Assembly (NCBI GenBank): GCA_031284225.1
Contig: JAITAH010000083.1
Span: forward strand, 1 to 17,049
Length of the DNA stretch: 17,049 nt
Reading direction: 5' to 3'
From: Dysgonamonadaceae bacterium
GTDB taxonomy: Bacteria; Bacteroidota; Bacteroidia; Bacteroidales; Azobacteroidaceae
Shown piece by piece: positions 1-8,738 of this stretch. Each line of letters begins with the position of its first letter. The stretch's first letter is position 1. Position numbers and translations under genes: made by a program. The notes beneath the pieces were generated by a model. That model made no database searches and had not been told where the DNA came from. It saw only the letters and a program-made list of their open reading frames with translations.

Positions 1-404
1 GCTTTTTCGACCGCGGGGAAGCCGAAAAAGGATTTGCCCTGTTGCGGAAAGTCAGCGAAACGATTGCGCAGGCGCACAATTGCACGGTCAACTTCCACGA
101 CGAAATGGGTATCAAACTCCATCCCGTCCTCAACAACCCGGCGCTGACGCAATTCACCCGCGAAGCAGTGAAAGAAATCTACCCCGACCGACTGGTTTCC
201 GGCGATCAGTACATCTGGTATGCTGCCGAGAGTTTTTCCAAATACAGTCAATTAGCGCCGACGGTCTTTGTTTTTCCGGGTATAAAAAACGAAGCTCTGG
301 GCAGCGGCGCGGAACATCACAACGACCGCTTCGATTTGGATGAAGATGCGCTTCCGTATGCCGTGGGAGCGATGGTACAGTTTGCGGTAAAATACCTGAA
401 GTAA
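1..404 (+). CDS. M20-family amidohydrolase/peptidase, C-terminal part (5' end outside window)
   Basis: The reading frame is open from the first bases of the window (codons begin at base 3) to TAA at 402-404, so the N-terminal half lies upstream. The visible ~133 residues look like the C-terminal end of the catalytic domain of zinc-dependent M20 aminoacylase/hippurate hydrolase-type enzymes. The motif GAEHHNDRFDLDEDAL near the end matches the family's closing motif, in which a histidine binds metal and which is followed by a helix ending in a GAM..FA.KYL-type sequence. A GDQ.IWYAAE stretch precedes it. Such enzymes cleave N-acyl amino acids or small peptides. The substrate cannot be told from this fragment. 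A TTG at 42 is only a possible internal start; reading continues upstream of it without a stop. A palindromic element starts immediately after the stop codon. Confidence 0.8.
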   Translation, partial: FFDRGEAEKGFALLRKVSETIAQAHNCTVNFHDEMGIKLHPVLNNPALTQFTREAVKEIYPDRLVSGDQYIWYAAESFSKYSQLAPTVFVFPGIKNEALGSGAEHHNDRFDLDEDALPYAVGAMVQFAVKYLK

Positions 405-545
405 AGGGTGTGTCAAAAGAGACAGAACCGTTATTGCGAGGGCGTTTCGCTCGAAGCAATCCATTGATAATTAATAATCTGGTTTGCTCCCTGCTTCGTT
501 CCTCGCAGTTCGCAATGACGAGAAATCGACCTTTTGACACATCCT
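405..545. repeat. MITE-like palindromic intergenic element with 15-bp terminal inverted repeats
   Basis: Bases 405-419 (AGGGTGTGTCAAAAG) are the reverse complement of 531-545 (CTTTTGACACATCCT) with one mismatch. Inside, further arms pair: CGTTATTGCG (429-438) with CGCAATGACG (511-520), 9 of 10, and the GAAGCAATCCA region (453-463) with TGGTTTGCTCC (480-490), imperfectly. The centre is AT-rich (TTGATAATTAATAAT). The ATTGCGAGG ... CGAAGCAATC wording resembles palindromic repeats seen between genes in many bacterial genomes. There is no transposase frame inside, so it would be a non-autonomous element. It begins directly behind the stop codon of the preceding gene, so it may also shape that mRNA's 3' end. 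No second copy was seen in this window. Confidence 0.7.
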
Positions 546-700
546 CGCTTTTTTCGAACAGATTGCAACAAAGCCTATTGGTTTCAAAAACCTTTTACTA
601 TCTCTTGCGTTGACTGGATTCGTAAATACACAAACGAATTTATTTTGATAATGCCTCGTATCGTTACAAGAATAATTTTCACGCAAAGGAATTTCTTGGA

Positions 701-721
701 TACAAAATAGCCTGTTTTGTA
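701..721. promoter_or_regulatory. candidate operator: TACAAAA-N7-TTTTGTA inverted repeat
   Basis: A perfect 7-bp inverted repeat with a 7-base spacer lies 97 bases upstream of the TonB-dependent receptor start, in AT-rich DNA. Its size and symmetry fit a binding site for a dimeric regulator. The regulator is unknown. The remaining intergenic DNA (546-817) shows only a weak -7-like GAACTTTG at 778-785 with no well-spaced -33 element, so the operon promoter is not firmly placed. Confidence 0.35.
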
Positions 722-817
722 AACAAATTGTATTATTTCATTGCTCCATTTGTCATGCCTTTGTAATACCGAAACGGGAACTTTGCGCCGGAATAATTAC
801 TATTAATAAAGCAATTC

Positions 818-3295
818 ATGAAACGAAGTATTTCCCTTTTTCTTCTGGCAGGAACAGCGCTGCCTGTTTTCGCTCAATCCCGGACGCTTCCGGATTCGAC
901 CGTTTATTCTCCGGGCGAAAAAACATTGCAGGAGGTAGTTGTCAGTGTACAGAAACGCAACCAAAGCAGTTTGGACGTTCCGGTGGCTGTGAGCGCCTTG
1001 TCCGGACTCGATTTGCTCCGATTAGATGTCCGGCAGTTCGACGAACTCTCGGAATACATTCCAGGGATGCAGATGCAATTGCAAAGCCCGAACAATCCCG
1101 GCTACGTTATCCGGGGCGTAACTTCCGACGATGGCGATTCCCGTTCGCAGGCGAGGGTTTCGATTTTTCAGGATGGAATATCTATTTCCCGTTCTCGTGC
1201 TTCGGCGGTGGAACTGTTCGATTTAGACCGGGTGGAAGTGGTGAAAGGGCCGCAGGGTACGCTTTTCGGACGTGGAGCTGAGATAGGAGCGCTACACATC
1301 CTCCGTAAAAAACCCGTTAATGCTCTGGGCGGGGAAGTAACTTTGGGCTATGGTTCGTACAACCGCAAATTGGCCGACGGATTTATTAATACGCCCATCC
1401 TGAAAGATAAACTCCTCAACCGGTTTGCGTTTACTTTTGAAGACCGGGACGGATTTATCAAAAACCTTTCCGGCGGCGACCTCAACGGTAAAAACACGTT
1501 CGCTTTGCGCAATTCAACGCGCTTGTTTGCCGGTAAAAAAACTTTGGCGGACTTGGTTTTGGATTACCAGCGGGATAATTATCCGGGCACGTCGTTCAAG
1601 AACGGGCAGTATGCGCCGGCCGGCGGAGACGCCAGCCCCCATTCGGCGGCGGATTTGGAACAGGGCGAAAACTTGTATATAAAAAGAAATCTGGGCGGCG
1701 CAGCTTTGTTGGTCAATCACGACTTCAACCGTGCATGGAACCTGACTTCTATTTCCGGCTTCCGGGCGTTTGATTCGGATGAATCGTTCGACGCCGACGG
1801 GACGGCTTCCCCCTTGATGTGGGTTTCGGAAATAGAAGAAGGGAAACAATTCAGCCAAGAGTTTCGATTCAATTATACCAATCGCCGCAATTTTTCCGGT
1901 TTTGCTGGAGCCAGTTATTTTTATGAAAACTGTTCGCAGTATGTCCCTTTGCGCATCAACGAGCAGGCGCTTTATCCTGCTTATACCGCCGGTTTGCTCA
2001 ACGGTTTGTTTGCTTCGTTGTTTTCGGCAGACATTGCCAATGTGTTGTTTCCCGCTATGCCTGCGCTTACCGATGGACGATTCAATTATGTGGAAAATAT
2101 CCCCAACATCCGGGCAACGTTGGAACAGGTGTACAGCCAACAACTGGGGATGCCGTTGACTCTGGAACAGGTTTTTGCTTCCTTGCCTGCGGAACAGCGG
2201 CAGCAACTCATCGGGACTATTGATTTGCTTTCCAACCATTCGCTGAACCTTTACCATGAAGAGGCTTACAAAAACACGGCTACTAATCATGCCGCCGAAG
2301 TTTTTGCCGATGGAACGTGGCAGATTACCCGGCAACTGGGACTTACTGCCGGCGTTCGCCTGAGCTATGAGCATCAGGAAGGTACGTATGAGGCAGCGCC
2401 TTCGCAACAGCCCAGCATTTTGGGAATGTTGAGCAGCGGATCGCCCAACTTGTTGAGTACGGTTTCCAACGGGATACTGTCGGACGCCAAGGATTACTGT
2501 TCCATCGTTATGCGCACTGCCCTGAATTACATGATTGGGCGGAACAACCTCTATGCAAGCGTTTCCCGCGGGCGGCGTCCCGGGGTCGTTTTCGTTCTCC
2601 CTGAAGGAACGACTTTCCTTTCGCCCGAAATTATTTGGAGTTACGAAGCCGGTATTAAGGGCTTGTTGCTCAACGGCAGGTTGAATTACGACTTGGCCGC
2701 TTATTACTACGACTGGTCGCATTTCCAAAGCGCTTCGCTTCAGTTGCAGGAAGGCGCTGTGGTAGCCGAATATCAACCGGACGACGCCGGTAAAGCTCGC
2801 AGTCTGGGCGTGGAAGCCGGATTGAGGTATGCCCTCTTGCCTTACCTGAACGTGTTTGGGAACTATGCGTATATCGACGGCAAGTTTGCCGACAACGACG
2901 AGGCCGGGAATAAACAGGAATACGCCGAGAATCGTTTCCGCCTTACTCCGGAACATTCGTTTTCGTTAGGAATGGATGTTACGTATGGACTGCGAACGGG
3001 GCAGACGCTTTATTTCCGTCCGGCCTATTCCTACAAATCGAAAGTTTATTTCGAGGATAACAACGACGAACGGTTGACGCAAAAGGGATACGGCTTGCTC
3101 AACTGTACCGCCGGCTTCCGTTTCAAACCTTCTAAAGGCGGGAAAACTTACATGGAAATCGGCGCGTATGGCAAAAACGTGTTGAACGAAAAATACATTA
3201 TCGACGCAGGAAACAGCGGCAATGCCATCGGCTTTCCTACGTTTATTGCCGGAAATCCCGCCGTCTTCGGCGGACAAATTCGCATCGGATTTTAA
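818..3295 (+). CDS. TonB-dependent outer membrane receptor
   Basis: This 825-residue protein begins with a signal peptide (about residues 1-19, ending VFAQ). A TonB-box-like EVVVS follows at 39-43, then a plug domain at roughly 52-165 with typical wording (YVIRGV at 96-101, FQDGISISRSR, DRVEVVKGPQGTLFGRG at 137-153). The rest is a beta-barrel of alternating aromatic strands ending in phenylalanine (GGQIRIGF), as expected for a BAM-assembled protein. It lacks the N-terminal carboxypeptidase-like domain of SusC receptors, so it belongs to the classical siderophore/vitamin-type receptors. These import a scarce ligand across the outer membrane using TonB-ExbBD energy. The ligand is not evident. 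It is the first gene of a probable operon with a small membrane protein (19 bases on) and a secreted phosphoesterase, which may release or process the substrate. Confidence 0.92.
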   Translation: MKRSISLFLLAGTALPVFAQSRTLPDSTVYSPGEKTLQEVVVSVQKRNQSSLDVPVAVSALSGLDLLRLDVRQFDELSEYIPGMQMQLQSPNNPGYVIRGVTSDDGDSRSQARVSIFQDGISISRSRASAVELFDLDRVEVVKGPQGTLFGRGAEIGALHILRKKPVNALGGEVTLGYGSYNRKLADGFINTPILKDKLLNRFAFTFEDRDGFIKNLSGGDLNGKNTFALRNSTRLFAGKKTLADLVLDYQRDNYPGTSFKNGQYAPAGGDASPHSAADLEQGENLYIKRNLGGAALLVNHDFNRAWNLTSISGFRAFDSDESFDADGTASPLMWVSEIEEGKQFSQEFRFNYTNRRNFSGFAGASYFYENCSQYVPLRINEQALYPAYTAGLLNGLFASLFSADIANVLFPAMPALTDGRFNYVENIPNIRATLEQVYSQQLGMPLTLEQVFASLPAEQRQQLIGTIDLLSNHSLNLYHEEAYKNTATNHAAEVFADGTWQITRQLGLTAGVRLSYEHQEGTYEAAPSQQPSILGMLSSGSPNLLSTVSNGILSDAKDYCSIVMRTALNYMIGRNNLYASVSRGRRPGVVFVLPEGTTFLSPEIIWSYEAGIKGLLLNGRLNYDLAAYYYDWSHFQSASLQLQEGAVVAEYQPDDAGKARSLGVEAGLRYALLPYLNVFGNYAYIDGKFADNDEAGNKQEYAENRFRLTPEHSFSLGMDVTYGLRTGQTLYFRPAYSYKSKVYFEDNNDERLTQKGYGLLNCTAGFRFKPSKGGKTYMEIGAYGKNVLNEKYIIDAGNSGNAIGFPTFIAGNPAVFGGQIRIGF

Positions 3296-3314
3296 TCATT
3301 AAAAAATAAAAGTA

Positions 3315-3653
3315 ATGAAACGAGTATTATTCACAGTCATTTGTATTTTAGGGATTTTTGTGCTTATTTACGCCCGTAATCGAGCCGATTGGCAGGAATA
3401 TGCCGGACGTTATGCTTTTTCCGTAGAAAACTTGGCGGAAACGTTGGAGATTGTGCTTCAAGGCGATACTGCGCTGACGGCTTTCACCCCTATGGGCGAA
3501 ATTGCGTTGACGTATGTCGAAAAAGACCGTTTTGAATTTCCTCAATACGGCGGCGTAGTCGTTTTTGAACGGGACGAAACGCAAAAGATAACCGCTTGCC
3601 GGATTTCCGTTGCCGCAATGGACATGGAAGAAATAAAAGCTAAAAAACAATGA
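3315..3653 (+). CDS. small membrane-anchored or secreted protein of unknown function
   Basis: The product is 112 residues. Residues 3-20 are one hydrophobic segment (RVLFTVICILGIFVLIYA) after a short basic start, acting either as an uncleaved anchor or a signal peptide. The remaining ~90 residues form a small periplasmic-side domain that looks beta-rich (WQEYAGRYAF, GEIALTYVEKDRFEFPQYGG, VVFERDE) and vaguely recalls small DUF3471-type modules; this is a weak resemblance, not an identification. It sits 19 bases after the TonB-dependent receptor, and its TGA overlaps the ATG of the phosphoesterase (ATGA at 3650-3653). It is therefore almost surely co-translated and likely works with these two envelope proteins. 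Confidence 0.75.
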   Translation: MKRVLFTVICILGIFVLIYARNRADWQEYAGRYAFSVENLAETLEIVLQGDTALTAFTPMGEIALTYVEKDRFEFPQYGGVVVFERDETQKITACRISVAAMDMEEIKAKKQ

Positions 3654-5224
3654 AAAAGGGGATTATTATTGGGATACTTGCTTGTTGGGCGGTATCCCTC
3701 TCCGCGCAATCGTTCGTTGCGGGAACCGTTTACGAAGACCTGAACGGGAACGGAAAGCGGGATAAAAAAGAAAAAGGAGTCGAAGGAGTAAGCGTATCGA
3801 ACGGGGTAGAAGTCGTGCAAACCGATGCTTCGGGAAAATACCGCTTGCCCGCCGCCGCCGACTGTATTGTGTTTGTGATTAAACCTTCCGGTTATCAGGC
3901 CGCTTTGGATGAATTTAATTTGCCGCGAACGTATTACATCCACAAGCCGTCCGGCTCGCCGGACAGTTTTTACAAAGGCGTGGCGCCGACCGGGACGCTT
4001 CCCGCTTCGCTGGATTTCGCGTTGTACCGCTACGACGAACCGGATGCGTTTACCGCCCTCCTTTTCGGAGATACCCAACCCTACAACGAACAGGAAGTCG
4101 AATACCTGAAAAAAGGAATTATCGCCGAAGTCCGCAACGCGCAGGGAGTTAGCTTCGGGATAACGCTCGGCGATTTGGTCGGCGACCGGTTAGACCTTCA
4201 CGCGCCTTACAAACAGGCTATCCGGGAAATAGGCGTCCCTTGGTACAACGTCATGGGCAACCACGACATGAACTACGACTCGAAAGAAGACCGTTTTTCG
4301 GACGAAACGTTTGAAGCGCATTTCGGGCCAAACAATTACGCCTTCAACTACGGAAAAGCGCACTTCATCGTGCTGGACGACGTCCTTTACCCGCATCCGG
4401 TAACGGGAAAAGGCTATTGGGGCGGTTTACGGGACGACCAACTCGCTTTTGTCAGCAACAACCTCTCGCATGTTCCCCACGACCGCCTGATAGTCGTTTC
4501 GATGCACATCCCGCTGATCGACTCGGAAGGAGAAGAAGCTTTCCGCGCCGCCGACCGGCAGGAACTGTACAAAATAGTGAAAGATTACCCCAACGTTTTA
4601 TTCCTATCCGCCCACACGCATATCCAGATGCAACACGCTATCGGGAAATCGCAAGGCGTTGACCGCGAGCAGCCGGTTCATGAATACAACGCCGGAACCG
4701 TCTGCGGCGACTGGTTTTCGGGAGTCCTGAACGAACAAGGACTTCCGGTCGCTACAATGCGCGACGGAACGCCCGCCGGGTACGCTTTCCTGAAAATCGA
4801 CGGGAACCAATATGCGCTCAAGTATAAAACCTTCGGGAAACCGGACGATTACCAGATAGCGCTTTATCACCCGAAAGCTGTCCCTTTCCGGAGCGCGACA
4901 AGCGCCTCCCTCTATGCCGATTTTTTCATGGGAAGCCCCGGCGACACACTGGAATACCGCATCGACGACGGCGAATGGGCAAAAATGCAACGGGTGGAAG
5001 AATTCGACCCGGCTTATTACCGCTACGTGCAAGATTGGGATTACATGGAACACTTGCCGCCCGGTCGCCGCCCGTCCAATCCCATCGTTTGCAGTCATTT
5101 ATGGAAAAGCCGCATCGCCACCCGGTTAACCGTTGGAGAACACCGGATAGAAGTCCGGGCCAAAGACCGCTTTAACCAAGTGCATACGGCAGAAAGCGTT
5201 TATCGGATAGAGTCCGGCAAGTAA
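3650..5224 (+). CDS. secreted calcineurin-like metallophosphoesterase, three-domain
   Basis: The 524-residue protein starts with a signal peptide (1-20, SLSAQ). Residues ~22-90 form an SdrD/Cna-B-like beta domain with an EF-hand-type calcium loop (D30, N32, N34, D38, E41). The central metallophosphatase domain carries all expected metal-ligand motifs: FGDTQ 139-143, GDLVGD 174-179, GNHD 203-206, MHIP 285-288 and SAHTH 320-324. About 130 residues of a C-terminal beta-sandwich-like domain follow, an arrangement known from Bacteroidetes calcineurin-like phosphoesterases. It should act in the periplasm or on the surface as a two-metal phosphomono- or diesterase; the substrate is unknown. Translational coupling to the small upstream protein and linkage to a TonB-dependent receptor suggest scavenging of a phosphate-containing compound (inference). 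Confidence 0.88.
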   Translation: MKKGIIIGILACWAVSLSAQSFVAGTVYEDLNGNGKRDKKEKGVEGVSVSNGVEVVQTDASGKYRLPAAADCIVFVIKPSGYQAALDEFNLPRTYYIHKPSGSPDSFYKGVAPTGTLPASLDFALYRYDEPDAFTALLFGDTQPYNEQEVEYLKKGIIAEVRNAQGVSFGITLGDLVGDRLDLHAPYKQAIREIGVPWYNVMGNHDMNYDSKEDRFSDETFEAHFGPNNYAFNYGKAHFIVLDDVLYPHPVTGKGYWGGLRDDQLAFVSNNLSHVPHDRLIVVSMHIPLIDSEGEEAFRAADRQELYKIVKDYPNVLFLSAHTHIQMQHAIGKSQGVDREQPVHEYNAGTVCGDWFSGVLNEQGLPVATMRDGTPAGYAFLKIDGNQYALKYKTFGKPDDYQIALYHPKAVPFRSATSASLYADFFMGSPGDTLEYRIDDGEWAKMQRVEEFDPAYYRYVQDWDYMEHLPPGRRPSNPIVCSHLWKSRIATRLTVGEHRIEVRAKDRFNQVHTAESVYRIESGK

Positions 5225-5456
5225 GCGGCAGTCCTCCGGATTGTCCTTGTTTCGCAGAGATTATCGGCGACCAAGTAATCCTTCGACGGATACGCCACAA
5301 TATTGAATCCGGTTGCCGTATTAAACATCCTAAATCTATTCATGCCATTACCCTTGAAGGGTCTTTAATTAAGCATATCGCTTTCTTTTAGGCGCATCCT
5401 TTCGATAAATGGCACAATTTATACATAGCAACTTGAATCTGCGCTAATGAAATAAA
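5225..5456. other. intergenic region between phosphoesterase and rsfS operon
   Basis: This AT-rich spacer contains no clear gene. It holds a small palindrome ACCCTTGAAGGGT at 5350-5362, with arms of 6 bases around one central base. That is too tight for a good terminator but could be an operator. No convincing intrinsic terminator for the upstream operon was seen. On the minus strand a 47-codon open frame (5343 down to 5200) exists; see findings. Confidence 0.5.
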
Positions 5457-5488
5457 TTTGTAAGTCTTCCAAATTCCCACTATCTTTG
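5457..5488 (+). promoter_or_regulatory. Bacteroidetes sigma-ABfr-type promoter for rsfS-ftsH-cdsA
   Basis: TTTG at 5457-5460, a 20-base spacer, then TATCTTTG at 5481-5488 match the Bacteroidetes consensus TTTG-N19-21-TAnnTTTG exactly. The rsfS start codon lies 36 bases after the -7 element. This is the best promoter match in the window and should drive the three overlapping genes. Confidence 0.85.
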
Positions 5489-5524
5489 CAGACTTATCCG
5501 AATAAATTTGTTTAAAATAATTCA

Positions 5525-5884
5525 ATGAACGAAACGGACGTTTTAGTAAACACAATCGTAGAAGCGCTGCAAGAAAAAAAGGGGAAGGAAATCGTTATCC
5601 TCAATTTAACCGGATTAGAAAGCGCCATTTGCAAATACTTTGTTATTGCTCAAGGAAATACGCCTACACAAGCGTCGGCCTTGTCGGACGAAGTATGGGA
5701 CCGAGTGTACGACCGTTTACACGAAAAACCCTTAGGCGCTGTGGGCATGCAGGCCGCACAGTGGATTGCGATGGATTACGGTTCCGTAATGGTACATATA
5801 TTTATTCCTCACATCCGCGATTATTATAACTTGGAAAGTTTATGGGCAGACGCCGATGTGACAGAAATTCCTGATATCTTATGA
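5525..5884 (+). CDS. rsfS: ribosomal silencing factor RsfS (Iojap/YbeB family)
   Basis: The 119-residue product has the size and sequence of RsfS throughout: the opening LVNTIVEALQEKKG, the core LNLTGLESAICKYFVIAQGNTPTQA, the WIAMDYGSVMVHIF segment with its near-invariant D-Y-G, and a closing RDYYNLESLWADA. RsfS binds ribosomal protein uL14 and blocks joining of the 50S and 30S subunits, lowering translation in starvation. It is cytoplasmic. The gene is first in a tight operon and its stop overlaps the ftsH start (ATGA, 5881-5884). The same gene order occurs widely in Bacteroidetes. The start at 5525 is supported by the promoter 36 bases upstream and full family length. Confidence 0.95.
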   Translation: MNETDVLVNTIVEALQEKKGKEIVILNLTGLESAICKYFVIAQGNTPTQASALSDEVWDRVYDRLHEKPLGAVGMQAAQWIAMDYGSVMVHIFIPHIRDYYNLESLWADADVTEIPDIL

Positions 5885-7908
5885 GTGAGCAAACAAATAC
5901 CGACAAAAAAAATCCGGCGCCGGGAAACAAAAAATCGGGAAAATCCGGGATGAACTGGATGTATCTCCTGATATTTCTCATGTTTGGCGTCATTATGTTT
6001 TCCAATCGAAAAAACCCGAATACCAAACAAGTCGATTGGACAGAGTTCCAGAAATACGCCCGCCAAAATTCGTTCAGCGAAATGACGGTCAATTTACACG
6101 ACAACAAAGTGATTGCGGTTATCAAACCGGAACACATCCGCGAAATTCTGGGCGTGGACAGTTTAACGCCCTCCTATTCCTTCATGGGAAAACCTGAAGG
6201 AACGGTTAGCGTCATTGTCCCCTCGGCCGACCGGTTTTCGGATTTTTACGAAAAAACCGTAGCGGAAAGCCGGATAGACGCCACCGTTAAATACAATGAA
6301 GGTAGCGGCATCCTTCAATACATTCTTGTCAATATCCTGCCGATTGTTCTTCTTGTCTGCCTTTGGATATTTATCATGCGGCGAATGTCCGGCGGAACCG
6401 GCGGCGTTTTCAACGTCGGCAAAGCGCGTACCCAAATTTACGACAAATCGTCGCCGCTCTCCAGGAAAGTAACTTTCAAAGATGTAGCCGGCCTTTCGGA
6501 AGCCAAGCAGGAAGTAGAAGAGATTGTCGATTTTCTGAAAAATCCCGGAAAATACACCAATCTGGGCGCTAAAATACCCAAAGGAGCTTTGCTGGTAGGC
6601 CCTCCGGGAACGGGAAAAACCTTGCTCGCAAAAGCCGTCGCCGGCGAAGCGGATGTGCCTTTCTTCTCGCTATCCGGTTCCGATTTCGTAGAAATGTTTG
6701 TCGGCGTAGGCGCTTCGCGCGTGCGCGATTTGTTTCGCCAGGCCAAAGAAAAAGCGCCCTGCATTATTTTCATTGACGAAATCGACGCCGTTGGCCGCGC
6801 CCGGAACCGCAACCTCAGCATGGGTTCCAACGATGAACGGGAAAGTACTCTGAATCAGCTATTAACCGAGATGGACGGTTTCGGTTCCAACAGCGGAGTT
6901 ATCCTTTTGGCGGCGACTAACCGCGTGGATATTTTGGATAAAGCCCTGTTGCGCGCCGGACGTTTCGACCGCCAAATCAACGTGGACTTGCCGGAACTGA
7001 ACGACCGGAAAGAAATCTTTCTCGTCCATCTGAGGGATATAAAAATCGACGAATCGGTGGATACGGAATTTCTGGCTCGCCAAACGCCCGGTTTTTCCGG
7101 AGCAGATATTGCCAACGTTTGCAACGAAGCGGCGCTGATTGCCGCCCGCAACGGGAAGAACTTTGTTCAACGGGAAGACTTTATGAATGCCGTTGACCGG
7201 ATTGTCGGCGGTTTGGAAAAAAAATCCAAAATTACGACGGTGGCCGAACGGCGGGCGATAGCCTTACACGAAGCCGGTCATGCTACGTTGAGCTGGATGC
7301 TGGAATTTGCCAATCCTTTGGTCAAAGTAACGATCGTCCCGCGGGGAAAAGCCTTGGGCGCCGCATGGTACATGCCGGAAGAACGGCAAATTACTACCTA
7401 TCAACAACTGCAAGACGAGATGTGCGCCACGCTCGGAGGCCGCGCCGCCGAAGAATTATTCCTGGGAAGAATTTCCACCGGCGCTTCCAACGATTTGGAA
7501 CGGGTTACCAAACAGGCCTACGCAATGGTCGTCTATTACGGCATGAGCGAACGCCTGCCAAACTTGAATTACTACGACGCTACCGGACAGGATTGGGGAT
7601 TCCACAAACCCTATAGCGATGAAACAGCCCACCTAATCGACGAAGAAGTTAAACGGATTATCAACGAACAGTACGACCGCGCCAAGTCTATTTTGTTGGA
7701 ACACGAAGACCGGCACAAAGCGTTGACCGACGTTTTATTAGACCAGGAAGTCATCTTTGCCGACGATCTGGAAAAAATATTCGGCAAACGGCAATGGGTG
7801 TCCCGTTCGCAGGAAATCTTGGAGCAACAAATCGTGAATAATCCCGACGCGGCCGCCAAAGAACTCGGCAACACAAACCATCCGAACGAACCGGCCGGCG
7901 AGCAATGA
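5881..7908 (+). CDS. ftsH: ATP-dependent zinc metalloprotease FtsH
   Basis: This 675-residue protein has the full FtsH layout. It has two membrane segments (about 24-41 and 143-166) flanking a periplasmic domain. The AAA+ domain has Walker A GPPGTGKT at 240-247, Walker B IIFIDEID with D299/E300, and a second-region-of-homology segment ending [10 protein letters not shown]. The peptidase domain has the zinc site HEAGH at 463-467 and the third ligand D538 (ASNDLERV). It hexamerises in the inner membrane and degrades misfolded membrane proteins and selected short-lived regulators. The start overlaps the rsfS stop and its TGA overlaps the cdsA ATG (7905-7908), so the three are translationally coupled. 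All catalytic residues are present. An Asn/Asp/Glu-rich disordered tail closes the protein. Confidence 0.97.
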   Translation: MSEQTNTDKKNPAPGNKKSGKSGMNWMYLLIFLMFGVIMFSNRKNPNTKQVDWTEFQKYARQNSFSEMTVNLHDNKVIAVIKPEHIREILGVDSLTPSYSFMGKPEGTVSVIVPSADRFSDFYEKTVAESRIDATVKYNEGSGILQYILVNILPIVLLVCLWIFIMRRMSGGTGGVFNVGKARTQIYDKSSPLSRKVTFKDVAGLSEAKQEVEEIVDFLKNPGKYTNLGAKIPKGALLVGPPGTGKTLLAKAVAGEADVPFFSLSGSDFVEMFVGVGASRVRDLFRQAKEKAPCIIFIDEIDAVGRARNRNLSMGSNDERESTLNQLLTEMDGFGSNSGVILLAATNRVDILDKALLRAGRFDRQINVDLPELNDRKEIFLVHLRDIKIDESVDTEFLARQTPGFSGADIANVCNEAALIAARNGKNFVQREDFMNAVDRIVGGLEKKSKITTVAERRAIALHEAGHATLSWMLEFANPLVKVTIVPRGKALGAAWYMPEERQITTYQQLQDEMCATLGGRAAEELFLGRISTGASNDLERVTKQAYAMVVYYGMSERLPNLNYYDATGQDWGFHKPYSDETAHLIDEEVKRIINEQYDRAKSILLEHEDRHKALTDVLLDQEVIFADDLEKIFGKRQWVSRSQEILEQQIVNNPDAAAKELGNTNHPNEPAGEQ

Positions 7909-8738
7909 AAAACTTCTTGTTACGAACGTGGACCGGACTGGTTTATGTAATAGTGATTACCGTCGGCATTTTAGGCAATTCCTATACTTTTTCGGCGCTC
8001 TTCTCGATCGTTACCGTTGTCTGCCTCTGGGAGTTTTACCATTTGGTCAATGCGCAGAAACGGACGCAGATCAATGCCTGGTATAATTGTTTCGGCGGGT
8101 GGATATTGTTTGTTTCCTCGTATTTATATGCATCCGGTATAACTTCTCATGCGATTTTCCTTGCGTATTTGGCGTATATCGTTCTCGTTTTTGTTTCCGA
8201 ACTGTATGAAAAAAAGCAGGATCCGATTACGCACAGCGCCTATATTTTCCTGGGACATTGCTATATCACCCTCCCTTTTTCGCTGCTGAACCGCTTGGCT
8301 TTTTCAGTTGACGATACGGGCGCGATACACTATTATCCGGCGTTGATACTCGCCCTAATGGTTTTTATCTGGATGAACGATACGGGCGCCTACCTCGTCG
8401 GCAGTTTATTCGGAAAACACCGTTTATTCGAACGCATTTCTCCGAAGAAATCATGGGAAGGGTTTTTCGGCGGGTTACTGCTTGCGGTTGCCGTTTCGTT
8501 TCTTTTCGCTCATTTCGAACCGGATATCTCCGCTTTCCATTGGATTGGATTAGCTGTAGTCGTAGCCATCTTTGCCACTTGGGGCGATTTAGTAGAATCG
8601 TTGATAAAACGAACGTTGGAAGTAAAAGATTCCGGAAACATCTTACCGGGGCACGGCGGTTTTTTAGATCGTTTCGACAGCCTCTTGCTGGCCGTCTATG
8701 CCCTGCTGTTTTACGTACAGCTATTTATTCGAAATTAA
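7905..8738 (+). CDS. cdsA: phosphatidate cytidylyltransferase (CDP-diglyceride synthase)
   Basis: CdsA joins CTP and phosphatidic acid to give CDP-diacylglycerol, the branch point for phosphatidylethanolamine and anionic phospholipids, in the inner membrane. The 277-residue protein has multiple hydrophobic helices and, near the C-terminus, the family signature at residues 227-258: GDLVESLIKR, then KDSG..LPGHGGFLDRFDS, including the conserved K241-D242 and D255-R256. The segment MNDTGAYLVGSLFGKH is also typical. The start overlaps ftsH by four bases. The 3' end overlaps the convergent PorT-like gene by 14 bases, so transcription of either gene could meet the other. Confidence 0.95.
   Translation: MKNFLLRTWTGLVYVIVITVGILGNSYTFSALFSIVTVVCLWEFYHLVNAQKRTQINAWYNCFGGWILFVSSYLYASGITSHAIFLAYLAYIVLVFVSELYEKKQDPITHSAYIFLGHCYITLPFSLLNRLAFSVDDTGAIHYYPALILALMVFIWMNDTGAYLVGSLFGKHRLFERISPKKSWEGFFGGLLLAVAVSFLFAHFEPDISAFHWIGLAVVVAIFATWGDLVESLIKRTLEVKDSGNILPGHGGFLDRFDSLLLAVYALLFYVQLFIRN

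Noticed and set aside
1514..2956. 480-codon minus-strand open frame inside the TonB-dependent receptor gene
   Set aside because: It is an antisense shadow of a clear receptor gene; no domain, signal peptide or family wording is recognisable and composition is that of reversed coding DNA.
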